64,000 nucleotides of DNA from Halomonas zincidurans B6 (GTDB lineage: Bacteria; Pseudomonadota; Gammaproteobacteria; Pseudomonadales; Halomonadaceae): assembly GCF_000731955.1 (NCBI RefSeq), contig NZ_JNCK01000001.1, positions 3,348,001 to 3,412,000 on the forward strand, given 5' to 3'. Below the pieces are notes generated by a model. That model saw nothing but the letters and a program-made list of their open reading frames with translations, searched no databases and had not been told where the DNA came from. Shown here one piece after another: positions 37,829 through 48,970 of this stretch. Made by a program: the position numbers and the translations under genes. The stretch's first letter is position 1. Each line of letters starts with the position of its first letter.

Positions 37829-39226
37829 ATGGCAATGACACAACAAGCAGCAGGGATACGCGAAGTCATCGAGCGCTTCATGAAGGAGCGCTTCGATACC
37901 AAAGCGGAAAAGCTGGCCCCCGATGATCCCAAGTACCAAGCGCTGGTTGAACAGTTCCAGCGTGATACCTGGCTCAACGATGCTGCAAGCAGGATTCTAT
38001 CATCTATGCGAGGTGAGAATCCGATAAAGTTTGCAACGCATACGGTCAAGGCTATCCATCCTGATGCTAGAGGCACTAACCTTTGGTGTCGAGAACGAAG
38101 TGATGATAGGTCGAACTTCGTTGGTACAGCCTCGTTAGGCAATGACTATTTTGTAGATATTGTTGGTAATGCGGCTTATAAGTTGAACGAATACAAGTTT
38201 TTGCTTCTTTTTGCGCCGAATGGGGAGCGGCTTTTAGATCTTGCGATGCAAGGAGATCAAGAGTTCTGCCAGGCAATCGGTGGCAGTCAAGAAGATGGGG
38301 AAAATTTAGCAAAGATATTTTCTAAGTTAGCACAGCCTGGCGCAGTATCTCACACCCTTGCCAAGCAAGTGTACTGGCTGACAGGCGAAGATGCGGTCGA
38401 GGATGACGACTTCCATCTACTGGCGCCGCTCTATGCGACCTCGCTGGCGCATCAGGTGTTTCAGACGATCAATCGTGATCGTTTCAGCGACGAGGCCAAG
38501 GAAGCGCGCAAGTCCAAACGAGAAGGGAAGCTGGGCGAACAAGAAGTGCATGACTATCCCAATATTGCTTCACAGAAGATGGGCGGCACCAAGCCACAGA
38601 ATATCTCGCAACTGAATAGCGAGCGAGGCGGTAATAATTACTTGCTGGCCTCGTTACCACCTCGCTGGAACGTACGCGATATTCGTCCACCGCTAAAGGT
38701 TGAGTCGGTACTATCCGACCCCGGAATATTTGGTTGGCGCAAGGACGTGCGGTCGTTGGTGAGTGACCTGAAGCGCTTTCTGGAAACCAACCCCAACACG
38801 GATATGCATACCCGTGATCTGCGCGATGATTACACCGCGATGATTCTGGATGAACTCGCGCTGTTTACGATGGAGATGCATGAACTCTCGCCGGGCTGGA
38901 GTGCTGACGAGAACTGTCGCCTGTCGATGGAAGAAGCTTTCTGGCTTGATCCTGGCCGCACACAGGACGATAGCGACTTTCGTGAAGTGCGCAATAACAC
39001 CGACTGGCCCGGCGAGATTCGGCGACGATTCGCCAACTGGCTCAACAAGGCGCTTGGCGGCAAGTTGCCCTTGGGCGATGTGGAGTTTCGGCATTGGCAC
39101 CAGGAACTTGCTCGGGATGCGTCCCATCAGCGCTTGCTGGATAGTGATCGTCGCTGGATGAAAGCCTTGATGGACGACCTGGAAAGTATCGACGATTGGG
39201 GGGAGGAAGGTAATGAGCAACGTTAA
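37829..39226 (+). CDS. csy1: Type I-F Csy1 (Cas8f)
   Basis: The large subunit of the Csy surveillance complex, which caps the 5' handle of the crRNA and helps read the CC motif next to the target. The 465-residue protein fits Csy1. Family segments include IREVIERFMKERFDTKAEKL at the start, LAPLYATSLAHQVFQTIN near 215 and GGTKPQNISQLNSERGGNNY near 250, the most conserved Csy1 stretch. AAGGTG precedes the ATG; a second in-frame ATG lies two codons later. It overlaps csy2 by 14 bases. The AT-rich 78 bases upstream probably carry a promoter independent of the broken cas2-3. Confidence 0.93.
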   Translation: MAMTQQAAGIREVIERFMKERFDTKAEKLAPDDPKYQALVEQFQRDTWLNDAASRILSSMRGENPIKFATHTVKAIHPDARGTNLWCRERSDDRSNFVGTASLGNDYFVDIVGNAAYKLNEYKFLLLFAPNGERLLDLAMQGDQEFCQAIGGSQEDGENLAKIFSKLAQPGAVSHTLAKQVYWLTGEDAVEDDDFHLLAPLYATSLAHQVFQTINRDRFSDEAKEARKSKREGKLGEQEVHDYPNIASQKMGGTKPQNISQLNSERGGNNYLLASLPPRWNVRDIRPPLKVESVLSDPGIFGWRKDVRSLVSDLKRFLETNPNTDMHTRDLRDDYTAMILDELALFTMEMHELSPGWSADENCRLSMEEAFWLDPGRTQDDSDFREVRNNTDWPGEIRRRFANWLNKALGGKLPLGDVEFRHWHQELARDASHQRLLDSDRRWMKALMDDLESIDDWGEEGNEQR

Positions 39227-40205
39227 TAACCTTCTGATACTGCCGCGTCTCCGCATACAAAACGCTAACGCGATTTCGAGCCCGATGACGTGGGGCTTTC
39301 CGGCCATGAGTGCTTTTGTGGGCATGATGCAAGCGTTGGAACGCAAGCTCGCCGCAGCGGACATCAACGTATCGTTGGATCGTATTGGGGTGGTGTGCCA
39401 TGACGTCGAGGCGCAAGCGACCGAGGGCGGTTACACCCGCGCCTTTCACCTCACGCGTAATCCCCTTTCAACACATGCCGAGAAACAGAAAATAAATACG
39501 GATGGAAGCTTTACGACGCCTTCCTTTGTTGAAGAGGGGCGCATGCACCTGGATATCACCCTGATATTCGCTATCGATGCCAAGGCGTCGGATGAACAGC
39601 GCCAGCATATTGCGCAACAGGCGGGGAATATCGTGGCCGGTATGCGCATAGCGGGTGGCAGCGTGATGCCGAATCCGCGTGTTTCCCCGGATCGGCAACG
39701 CCCGATGTGGATCGCATTGGATGACGACTCGAGTGAGCGTGAAGCGCGATTCAAGCGTTTGAAGCGTCGTTGGTTGCCAGGGTTCGCCTTGGTGTTACGC
39801 GATGATCGTCTGGCTGAACACACCGAGACGCTTCAAGCCCAAGATGAAAACGCCACAGCGCTGGATGCCTGGCTTGACCTTTCGCGCCTCAACCACGAAT
39901 GCCAGGTCGATTCCGAGAGTGATCAGGTGCAGTGGGGAGTACGACGCCCTTACCCCGGTTGGTTGGTGCCGCTTCCGGTCGGTTATGGCGCCATCTCGGA
40001 ACAGTTCGAGCCAGGTAGCGTGGCGAATACGCGAGATACGCAGATCCCGTTTCGCTTCGTGGAAAGCATTTATTCCATCGGTCAATGGATTAGTCCTCAC
40101 CGTTTGACGTGTCCCGAAGACTTGCTCTGGTACGTCGATAACGATCTCGATGCCGGCCTTTATCGCCTTAACAACGACTATGCCCAGCGTGCACATAGCG
40201 CTTAA
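39213..40205 (+). CDS. csy2: Type I-F Csy2 (Cas5f)
   Basis: The Cas5-type subunit pairs with Csy1 at the 5' end of the crRNA. It has 330 residues with the usual start [20 protein letters not shown] and [17 protein letters not shown], then RIAGGSVMP near 145 and [17 protein letters not shown] near 250. The size and all segments match I-F Cas5. Its stop overlaps an ATG (TAATGA) near the next gene. Confidence 0.93.
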   Translation: MSNVNNLLILPRLRIQNANAISSPMTWGFPAMSAFVGMMQALERKLAAADINVSLDRIGVVCHDVEAQATEGGYTRAFHLTRNPLSTHAEKQKINTDGSFTTPSFVEEGRMHLDITLIFAIDAKASDEQRQHIAQQAGNIVAGMRIAGGSVMPNPRVSPDRQRPMWIALDDDSSEREARFKRLKRRWLPGFALVLRDDRLAEHTETLQAQDENATALDAWLDLSRLNHECQVDSESDQVQWGVRRPYPGWLVPLPVGYGAISEQFEPGSVANTRDTQIPFRFVESIYSIGQWISPHRLTCPEDLLWYVDNDLDAGLYRLNNDYAQRAHSA

Positions 40206-40222
40206 TGACAAGGAGCCCAATA

Positions 40223-41254
40223 ATGGCTAAGAAAGACGACGCTTTGAAAACCGCTTCCGTTCTCGCCTTCGAGCGCAAGCTCGATCCCTCCGATGCGCTG
40301 TTGTACGCCGGGCAGTGGTCCCAGCGCGACACACTGGACGATTGGAAGCCGGTTACGGTTCGTGAGAAGTCGGTACGCGGCACGATCTCCAACCGCCTCA
40401 AGGCCAAGGAGCAAGATCCTGCGAAGCTCGATGCCACAATCGAGAATCCCAACCTCCAGACCGTCGATGTCGCCACCTTGCCCCATGACACCGACACGCT
40501 GATGGCACGTTTCACATTGCGGGTGCTTGGTGGTGCGGGTACCCCTTCGGCGTGCAACAACGCCGACTATCAAGCCAAGTTGCAACAGGCCGTTGCGGAC
40601 TATGTGAAGGCGCAAGGGTTTGGTGAACTGGCGCGGCGTTATGCCCAAAACCTGGCGAATGGGCGTTTTTTGTGGCGTAACCGTGTCGGCGCCGAGCAAG
40701 TTGAAGTGCGTATTCGGCGCATGGAAAAAGGCCACGTCGCCAAAGAATGGACATTCGATGCACTGAGTTTGTCGCTTCGCGGCTTTGACGGTGATACGCA
40801 GACTTCGGAGCTGACGCAGGATATTGCAGACGCTCTCGCGGGTGAGCGTCACTTGATTTTGGAAGTCATCGCCTTTGCGCATGTCGGCATGGGGCAAGAG
40901 GTCTTCCCCTCGCAAGAACTGATTCTGGAGCGTGGGCGCGGTGACAAGAGCAAGACACTGTATCAAGTAGGTGGCGTGGCCGGCATTCACTCCCAGAAGC
41001 TGGGCAATGCCATTCGTACCATCGATACCTGGTATCCAGCGCGGGAAGATGGCAGTGACCTCGGCCCCATCGCTGTCGAGCCTTATGGCTCCGTGACCAC
41101 TCAGGGCAGCGCCTATCGCCAGCCCAAGCAGAAGGTGGACTTCTACTCGCTGCTGGATAACTGGATGCTCAAGGACCAAGTGCCGGATACCTCGCAACAG
41201 CACTTCGTTATGGCGACCTTGATCCGTGGCGGTGTCTTCGGCGAAGCGGGGTAA
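40223..41254 (+). CDS. csy3: Type I-F Csy3 (Cas7f)
   Basis: The backbone subunit, six copies of which wrap the spacer part of the crRNA. It is 343 residues from the ATG at 40223, chosen because AAGGAG precedes it by the right distance and because [20 protein letters not shown] matches the family start. [20 protein letters not shown] near 100 and [17 protein letters not shown] near 215 are strongly conserved Csy3 stretches. It is four bases from cas6f. Confidence 0.94.
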   Translation: MAKKDDALKTASVLAFERKLDPSDALLYAGQWSQRDTLDDWKPVTVREKSVRGTISNRLKAKEQDPAKLDATIENPNLQTVDVATLPHDTDTLMARFTLRVLGGAGTPSACNNADYQAKLQQAVADYVKAQGFGELARRYAQNLANGRFLWRNRVGAEQVEVRIRRMEKGHVAKEWTFDALSLSLRGFDGDTQTSELTQDIADALAGERHLILEVIAFAHVGMGQEVFPSQELILERGRGDKSKTLYQVGGVAGIHSQKLGNAIRTIDTWYPAREDGSDLGPIAVEPYGSVTTQGSAYRQPKQKVDFYSLLDNWMLKDQVPDTSQQHFVMATLIRGGVFGEAG

Positions 41255-41257
41255 GCC

Positions 41258-41827
41258 ATGGATCATTATCTCGATATTCGGTTACGACCGGATCCAGAGT
41301 TTCCGGCGTCAATGCTGATGAACGCACTCTACAGTAAGCTCCATCGGGCCCTTTTTGATCTGCAGGCCGATGATATCGGCGTGAGCCTGCCCGACCACAA
41401 GACCGGCGTGCGTGCGCGCACGCCGGGGGATCGGCTTCGGCTACACGCGCAGCAGAGCCGTCTTGAACAGCTCATGGCGCTCCCGTGGCTGGCGGGGATG
41501 CGTGACCATGTCGAGTTGGCGGACATTGCGCCGGTTCCGGCGGAAGTGAGTCATCGCCGCGTGGTACGCCGGCAGTTCAATACGGGCGGGCCGAGTCGGG
41601 TCAAGCGTTACGCGCGTCGGCACGACATCAGCGATGAAGAAGCGCGCCAATGCATGTCGGCATCTGCTGAGCGCAAGATCTCATTGCCGTTCGTACAAGT
41701 GAACAGCCGATCCAGTGGCCAGCGTTTTGCGCTGTTTATCGAGCACGGGCAACTGCAAGCCACACGGGTAGCAGGGCGCTTCAATCACTACGGGCTGAGC
41801 CGTGAAGCGACAGTGCCATGGTTTTGA
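41258..41827 (+). CDS. cas6f: Type I-F crRNA endonuclease Cas6f (Csy4)
   Basis: This cuts the repeat hairpin in the array transcript and stays on the 3' handle. The 189-residue protein begins MDHYLDIRLRPDPEFPASML; the His near residue 29 (KLHRALF) corresponds to the catalytic histidine. The arginine-rich helix RRVVRRQFNTGGPSRVKRYA near 105 would lie in the repeat major groove. SRSSGQRFALFIEHG and a final GLSREATVPWF are typical. It is the last cas gene before the leader. Confidence 0.94.
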   Translation: MDHYLDIRLRPDPEFPASMLMNALYSKLHRALFDLQADDIGVSLPDHKTGVRARTPGDRLRLHAQQSRLEQLMALPWLAGMRDHVELADIAPVPAEVSHRRVVRRQFNTGGPSRVKRYARRHDISDEEARQCMSASAERKISLPFVQVNSRSSGQRFALFIEHGQLQATRVAGRFNHYGLSREATVPWF

Positions 41828-41957
41828 CCCTTTTTGGGGAGGCTCTATAGCACCCTTTTTAAATCAACAACCTAGCGCCACCTCCTGTGTAAGGGTGTGG
41901 CGCTTTCTTTAGGTGAATGCTCTTTAACAATTAGGCATTTAGCTGTGATAAGCTCTA
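41828..41957 (+). promoter_or_regulatory. CRISPR leader
   Basis: A 130-base AT-rich stretch lies between cas6f and the first repeat. It includes ACCCTTTTTGG, CACCCTTTTTAAATCAAC, and an inverted repeat AGCGCCAC / GTGGCGCT around 41874-41904 that can form a hairpin. The position and composition suit the promoter and integration-host-factor region where new spacers are added, so the array is read left to right and the newest spacers are at 41986 onward. Confidence 0.65.
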
Positions 41958-44900
41958 GTTCGCTGCCGCCCAGGCAGCTCAGAAAACCTGGGCGAACGAG
42001 TTTCGCCTGATCCGCCAGTTCGCTGCCGCCCAGGCAGCTCAGAAAAGCGCCACTTGGATAGCCGAGACATGGACCTGGTTCGCTGCCGCCCAGGCAGCTC
42101 AGAAAACCGGCGTGGCGGCGAGTACCTCGACGGACACGTTCGCTGCCGCCCAGGCAGCTCAGAAATGGCACCCCGGCACCGAAAAGTGGCGGGCAAGGTT
42201 CGCTGCCGCCCAGGCAGCTCAGAAATTGCCTACGCCATCGCCAGCGCCTTTAAGTGCGTTCGCTGCCGCCCAGGCAGCTCAGAAACAGCTCGATGCGCCC
42301 GTATTTCGTCGGGTCGTGTTCGCTGCCGCCCAGGCAGCTCAGAAATGGATCAACGGCAATGGCTATACAAAAAAGCCGTTCGCTGCCGCCCAGGCAGCTC
42401 AGAAAGAGGATATTTCTCGACTCACGCTCCGGAAGAGGTTCGCTGCCGCCCAGGCAGCTCAGAAAGAAACAGCAACTCCCGGTTGAGCGACGAAACCGTT
42501 CGCTGCCGCCCAGGCAGCTCAGAAATGAGAGCGTGCTGTCGATGAACAGGGGCTGTACGTTCGCTGCCGCCCAGGCAGCTCAGAAAAATCGATGCACGAG
42601 TTTGGGCTGCTTCTTGCCGTTCGCTGCCGCCCAGGCAGCTCAGAAAACGCCTGCCCCGCCTCACCCTCGGCGTAGGGTGTTCGCTGCCGCCCAGGCAGCT
42701 CAGAAAAAGGGATCCCCGATTCGCCGAACACACCGGAAGTTCGCTGCCGCCCAGGCAGCTCAGAAATTGCGCGAGAACATGTCGACCAGCGAGCTACAGT
42801 TCGCTGCCGCCCAGGCAGCTCAGAAAAACGAGCGTGTCAAGGCGGATACAGCCAAGTTGTTCGCTGCCGCCCAGGCAGCTCAGAAATTGCGCGTCTGCTT
42901 AATACGTGCTGTGAGTATGTTCGCTGCCGCCCAGGCAGCTCAGAAAAGCCGAAAAACATGGACGACCCGACCGGCAGCGTTCGCTGCCGCCCAGGCAGCT
43001 CAGAAAAGAACAGCATCAGCGACCTGATGGGCGAGCCCGTTCGCTGCCGCCCAGGCAGCTCAGAAAGGTACCGCTATCGCCTTTGCGCGTGACTGCTGGT
43101 TCGCTGCCGCCCAGGCAGCTCAGAAAGCCGACTTCGGTCGTTTCCATACTTCGATGCCGTTCGCTGCCGCCCAGGCAGCTCAGAAACTAGAAACTCAGGC
43201 CGCACAGTTCATGGATCTGGTTCGCTGCCGCCCAGGCAGCTCAGAAAAGAAACTGAGATGCGGGACCGAATTGGATCGTGTTCGCTGCCGCCCAGGCAGC
43301 TCAGAAAGAAACCCTGCAGATAGAACGTCGCACATTGGTGTTCGCTGCCGCCCAGGCAGCTCAGAAAGCGAACGTGTATTGCCTGTCCTGCGCAAGGAAG
43401 TTCGCTGCCGCCCAGGCAGCTCAGAAATAACCGGTAGTAGACCTTCTGAGTGCCCAGTCGTTCGCTGCCGCCCAGGCAGCTCAGAAATGTACCGCCCGTT
43501 ACCAGCCACGACAGATAGCGTTCGCTGCCGCCCAGGCAGCTCAGAAATTGACAGAAATCGGCTACAGTGATCACACCAAGTTCGCTGCCGCCCAGGCAGC
43601 TCAGAAATGGACGAGGAGTCGCGCCGGGTGATGAGTGTCGTTCGCTGCCGCCCAGGCAGCTCAGAAAACGCGAGCCGCAGAGTCGCGGAGCAACAGAGCG
43701 TTCGCTGCCGCCCAGGCAGCTCAGAAAAGGCACGACGGACGGAACTTATCCGTCGACTTGTTCGCTGCCGCCCAGGCAGCTCAGAAACAGCGCGAGAAGC
43801 GCCAACAGCGCCTGGCCGGGTTCGCTGCCGCCCAGGCAGCTCAGAAATGAAACAGGATGCCCGGCGGCACGGTCTTGCCGTTCGCTGCCGCCCAGGCAGC
43901 TCAGAAAAAGAAGGGCCGGCGTTTCGAAATCATCGTCGCGTTCGCTGCCGCCCAGGCAGCTCAGAAAAACGTCAGCGCCGCAGAAGCTCGTCGCCTCGCT
44001 GTTCGCTGCCGCCCAGGCAGCTCAGAAATTGACCGAATCCGACGACGCCGCCGAAGCTGCGTTCGCTGCCGCCCAGGCAGCTCAGAAAGGCATAAGACGC
44101 CGCGGCCTCGATGGTCGGGTGTTCGCTGCCGCCCAGGCAGCTCAGAAAATCACCTTCTACGGCGTGCCCGAGGCCAGCACGTTCGCTGCCGCCCAGGCAG
44201 CTCAGAAATGGCATGGGCGAGCGCCAGGCGTGCATCGTTGGTTCGCTGCCGCCCAGGCAGCTCAGAAAACCGCCGAGCAGCTCGAAACCCTGCGCTATCT
44301 GTTCGCTGCCGCCCAGGCAGCTCAGAAATCAGGATGCCGGTACCGTTCCGGCCATCTCCTGTTCGCTGCCGCCCAGGCAGCTCAGAAATCCTGGCGGGCG
44401 CGCTCGGCGTCCTCGGCGCGGTTCGCTGCCGCCCAGGCAGCTCAGAAAGCGCAACGATGGCCGATTTCTTCGCTTCACCGGTTCGCTGCCGCCCAGGCAG
44501 CTCAGAAAAATCACGATTGCGCTGGTGATTGTGGAAACCAGTTCGCTGCCGCCCAGGCAGCTCAGAAACCCTTACTTCATTAGATAGACGGCCAGCAGCA
44601 GTTCGCTGCCGCCCAGGCAGCTCAGAAATGGCCGTGGGCATCGCTGAATCGTGCCGCTTTGTTCGCTGCCGCCCAGGCAGCTCAGAAAACCATTCGCAGG
44701 TAGCGAGGCGTGACGCCCAGTGTTCGCTGCCGCCCAGGCAGCTCAGAAATGCTCAAGGTGCGCCCCTATTGGCGCTATCTGGTTCGCTGCCGCCCAGGCA
44801 GCTCAGAAATGGCTACCCTGAATACCCACGTTGCCCAGCATGTTAGCTGCCGCCCAGGCAGCTCAGAAATCACCCTGCTTTCGCTCAACCCGGCCGGGCT

Positions 44901-47572
44901 GGTTCGCTGCCGCCCAGGCAGCTCAGAAAGAGATGGGCCGCGTCGGCGATGTACTGACGGCGTTCGCTGCCGCCCAGGCAGCTCAGAAACTGGTGCAAGC
45001 CGATGGCCTGGGCCGCGACAGCGTTCGCTGCCGCCCAGGCAGCTCAGAAAACTGGACCCCCGCCGACTGCGCGGATTTCACAGTTCGCTGCCGCCCAGGC
45101 AGCTCAGAAAAACGCGGCATCTAGTCACATAAAAGCGATCTAGTTCGCTGCCGCCCAGGCAGCTCAGAAATACCTGATCTACAAGAACTGGGGCGCGATC
45201 AGGTTCGCTGCCGCCCAGGCAGCTCAGAAAAGCATCCGTGACCGGTACCGCCGTCGCCTTTGGTTCGCTGCCGCCCAGGCAGCTCAGAAAGGCACGCTGA
45301 AAGACACCCTCACCACCATCGGGTTCGCTGCCGCCCAGGCAGCTCAGAAAGCGAACAGGGCGACTCACCACCGTCTACGAGCGTTCGCTGCCGCCCAGGC
45401 AGCTCAGAAAAGTAGCCGGACGCGGCCGCTGTCTGCTTGGGAGTTCGCTGCCGCCCAGGCAGCTCAGAAAGTGTCTGACACCTGCATGACGAAGCGGATC
45501 GTGTTCGCTGCCGCCCAGGCAGCTCAGAAAACGACGACCGAGCTAGGCTTCGTCGAGAAAGCGTTCGCTGCCGCCCAGGCAGCTCAGAAAAGTACTCCCG
45601 GGCGATGAAGCGGCACAGCGCCGTTCGCTGCCGCCCAGGCAGCTCAGAAACGGTTGCGTTCCCGCGCTCCCGTTCCCCTCGGGTTCGCTGCCGCCCAGGC
45701 AGCTCAGAAATGAGTTAATCTCAGAGTACTAAGACATCTACCAGTTCGCTGCCGCCCAGGCAGCTCAGAAAATGAGCCGCATGAACAAGCAGTCTTCGCA
45801 TAGGTTCGCTGCCGCCCAGGCAGCTCAGAAATAGTCGGTCTCGCCCCGCACCCGCTTCGAGACGTTCGCTGCCGCCCAGGCAGCTCAGAAAAGGTCGAGA
45901 CGATCATCGAGGATCCGGCCACCGTTCGCTGCCGCCCAGGCAGCTCAGAAATCACCGCGCCCGACGTCACCGTCGACAGCCCCGTTCGCTGCCGCCCAGG
46001 CAGCTCAGAAAAAGAGGCGGCGGGGCGTGCCGACACCCTGGCAGTTCGCTGCCGCCCAGGCAGCTCAGAAATATCCCGATGGGCACGCTCTCCACCCTTG
46101 CTGGTTCGCTGCCGCCCAGGCAGCTCAGAAACAGCGAACCGATGCCGGCGAGACCCTGCCGACGTTCGCTGCCGCCCAGGCAGCTCAGAAAATGGAGCGC
46201 CAGAACGATCAGCAGCAGTTCACGTTCGCTGCCGCCCAGGCAGCTCAGAAAAAATAGCACGAGCATTGCGATTTTGGACGCTCGTTCGCTGCCGCCCAGG
46301 CAGCTCAGAAATGTAACGCTTGGTGCTGCATTGCAACCATCCGGTTCGCTGCCGCCCAGGCAGCTCAGAAATGCTACGCGACCGCCGAATCACTCGATCC
46401 CGAGTTCGCTGCCGCCCAGGCAGCTCAGAAATGGTATTGCGTAGTCCCGGGATCGGTACCCACGTTCGCTGCCGCCCAGGCAGCTCAGAAAGTCGCGCTG
46501 GCCCTGTTGGGGCGGCTGTTGGCGTTCGCTGCCGCCCAGGCAGCTCAGAAATGGCCATTGTGCCGGGGCGCTTTCGTTTGCAGGTTCGCTGCCGCCCAGG
46601 CAGCTCAGAAATCGCCATTGGCGAGCTCAACGGTCCGTGACCCGTTCGCTGCCGCCCAGGCAGCTCAGAAATACAGCGAGCGCAACGAGATCAAGGGCGA
46701 CTTGTTCGCTGCCGCCCAGGCAGCTCAGAAAAGATCCGTGAGCAGGCTGAGCAGAAAGCTCGCGTTCGCTGCCGCCCAGGCAGCTCAGAAATGATGGACA
46801 ACATTAAGGCAAAGGTGAAGTAAGTTCGCTGCCGCCCAGGCAGCTCAGAAATGCTGCAGCGCTGCCAGGGCCCCGCTCTCCTTGTTCGCTGCCGCCCAGG
46901 CAGCTCAGAAATTGACACGCTCGTTGGTGCTTTCCAGGCATTCTGTTCGCTGCCGCCCAGGCAGCTCAGAAACTGAGCGTCTGCTTAATACGTGCTGCGA
47001 GTATGTTCGCTGCCGCCCAGGCAGCTCAGAAAACGTCACGCCTCGAGTCACTATTGCAAGGCGCGTTCGCTGCCGCCCAGGCAGCTCAGAAAAACCAGCT
47101 GCACGCCAACGCCAGAGACGGCGTGTTCGCTGCCGCCCAGGCAGCTCAGAAAGCCAGCGCACAACGCCAGTTATCCACAACCTCGTTCGCTGCCGCCCAG
47201 GCAGCTCAGAAATTCGCAAAAAGATCAACGACACGCTGGGCACGGTTCGCTGCCGCCCAGGCAGCTCAGAAATTGACGACCCGGTCGTACCAATCCAGGT
47301 CGTCGTTCGCTGCCGCCCAGGCAGCTCAGAAATGATCTACGACGGCCGCATTCGCGAGGCCATCGTTCGCTGCCGCCCAGGCAGCTCAGAAAACATTGCA
47401 AAGCTCATGCGCTGCCGGTTCTTGGTTCGCTGCCGCCCAGGCAGCTCAGAAATCACCCCGTCGTCGTCATGCGCGAGCCGCCGCGTTCGCTGCCGCCCAG
47501 GCAGCTCAGAAAACCAAGAAGCTCCGCACGCTGTTTAGGTGGCAGTTCGCTGCCGCCCAGGCAGCTCAGAAA
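41958..47572 (+). CRISPR. Type I-F CRISPR array, 94 repeats and 93 spacers
   Basis: The 28-base repeat starts GTTCGCTGCC and ends CAGCTCAGAAA. Its CTGCC...GGCAG hairpin with a five-base loop is the Csy4 substrate. By position, 86 spacers are 32 bases and seven are 33 bases (those ending at 42558, 43219, 44000, 44721, 45022, 45743 and 46944). Repeats are identical except the one at 44842, which has A for C at its fourth base. The last repeat is perfect, so the original degenerate end is probably missing. Two spacers are near-duplicates (42886-42917 versus 46973-47004), and two share a 19-base overlap (43067 and 45231). The 60-base period is a multiple of three, which creates long meaningless open frames. 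Confidence 0.97.
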
Positions 47573-47671
47573 CTAAAGGACGGGGTTTTTCGCGTTGCGG
47601 GGTGGACGGTTTGCTCCTTTTGCAGTATGTAGTGGTGGACTCTTCATTCGGTGATACCGCCCTGAGCGGAT

Positions 47672-47940
47672 TGGTGGCCGGCCGTGACTATCCACGCACG
47701 TACCGTGAGTTCGTTGAGATGTATCCTGACGGTGCGGCCTGCGCTGCGTGGTTGGGCCAATTGCGTTGGCCCAGTGGCTTTGTCTGCCCGGCGTGCGGGA
47801 CTGCTGCGTCGCCATGGCAGCACTCGTGGGGTGCCTCGTGTGCTCGTCCTGCCGCCATCAGGGAACAGTGACCGCTGGAACCCTCCTGGACAAGACGCGG
47901 ACGCCGCTGACCACTTGGTTTGAGGCCAGCCGCAGCCTCG
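47672..47940 (+). pseudogene. IS1595-type transposase relic at the distal end of the array
   Basis: Frame 1 reads YPRTYREFVEMYPDGAACAA then WLGQLRWPSGFVCPACG. After a frameshift it continues CSSCRHQGTVTAGTLLDKTR and TPLTTWFEA. This is the N-terminal zinc-ribbon and start of the catalytic domain of an IS1595-family transposase. The rest is gone and no terminal repeats could be assigned. It starts about 100 bases after the last repeat, so insertion followed by deletion may have removed older spacers. Confidence 0.7.
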
Positions 47941-48007
47941 TATTCCGTCGGCTGCTCGAACAAGCCGTTGTCACCGGGCCTGTGACGCAAGCGCAGGTGA
48001 CCCATGG

Positions 48008-48943
48008 CTATGACTGGTGACCACAAGATGTGGGGGGTGGAGGAGCAAACCGCCCACCCCGCTTGGGCAATATCTCCAAATCCACACTCTCCACGCTTTG
48101 CATCCCGGTCACAGTGGCCGCCAGGTCCGTACAGAAACTATCGAACGCTTCGCTCATGTGACCGGGGCTTCGATGAAGTTCGATTTCGATATACCCCAGG
48201 TCGGGCAGCCCTTCATCATCGCCGATGATCCGGCAGCCGGCGGGTACGCTACGTGGTGTCTTGACGGTCATGGCCAGGCCGCTCTGTACCGCGACGTTGA
48301 TGCCGGTCGGCGATTGACTGATGTAGCGCACGTCCCACTGTCGTTCGTCTCTTCCCAGCGCCGCCAGGGCATGGGCGCGAAAGATACACCCCTCGGGGTT
48401 CAGGGCCAGCGGCAGGCGCTGCCAGTCGGCGGGGTCGGTGTCATCGGCGATGACCCAGACCATCGGCTCGCGGCCCAGCAATTCCCCGGTGTGCGTGGGT
48501 CCATGCCGCACCGCCAGGACGATGTCCAGCAGCCCCTCCTGGAAGCGAGCAATCAGGTTGGCGCTGATATCGCAATAGATCTCGATATGCACGGGCGAAT
48601 GGGAATCGGCGAAGCGCGGTAGCAGGCTGGGTAGATAGGCGCTCGCCTGCTCCTCGGAAATGCCCAACCTGATCAGTTCACGCCGATTGTCGGCCCCCAT
48701 CATGCGCTGGGCGTCGTCCTGCAACTTCAATATCTGCCGGGCGTAGGGCAGCAGCCTTTCGCCCGACGGGGTGAGCAGCACGCTGCGGCTGGTGCGCTCG
48801 AACAGCGACTCGCCCATGCGATCCTCGAGCCGCTTGATCTGCAGGCTGACCGCCGACTGGGTACGACAGAGAATCTTGCCGGCGGCGCTGAAGCCTTCAC
48901 ATTCGGCGACGGCCACGAAGGCACGCAGCAGGTCCGTATCCAT
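48008..48943 (-). CDS. LysR-family regulator divergent from the oxygenase module
   Basis: The 311-residue protein has an N-terminal helix-turn-helix (MDTDLLRAFVAVAECEGFSA, then KILCRTQSAVSLQIKRLE) and a co-inducer domain ending near residue 285. It is moderately similar to the LysR at 17738. It faces the oxygenase gene across 106 bases holding an ATCTGA/TCAGAT dyad, the classic arrangement for a regulator of the divergent operon. The last residues (FAPPPPTSCGHQS) run into sequence left by the IS1595 relic and may not be original. Confidence 0.85.
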   Translation of the reverse strand: MDTDLLRAFVAVAECEGFSAAGKILCRTQSAVSLQIKRLEDRMGESLFERTSRSVLLTPSGERLLPYARQILKLQDDAQRMMGADNRRELIRLGISEEQASAYLPSLLPRFADSHSPVHIEIYCDISANLIARFQEGLLDIVLAVRHGPTHTGELLGREPMVWVIADDTDPADWQRLPLALNPEGCIFRAHALAALGRDERQWDVRYISQSPTGINVAVQSGLAMTVKTPRSVPAGCRIIGDDEGLPDLGYIEIELHRSPGHMSEAFDSFCTDLAATVTGMQSVESVDLEILPKRGGRFAPPPPTSCGHQS

Positions 48944-48970
48944 CGTCTATGAGCCCCTGAAATTGATCGT

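Noticed and set aside
30986..41827. A CRISPR-associated transposon (I-F3 type) because transposon genes sit within the I-F locus
   Set aside because: cas1 and cas2-3 are present, tnsABC/tniQ are absent, csy1 and csy2 are separate, and the istAB genes lie inside an ordinary IS21 element with its own target duplication.
42054..47540. Long open frames on both strands across the array encoding repeated FAAAQAAQK, VRCRPGSSE or ELPGRQRT motifs
   Set aside because: The repeat-plus-spacer unit is 60 bases, divisible by three, so repeats stay open in several frames. The spacer parts encode unrelated residues and no start signal exists.
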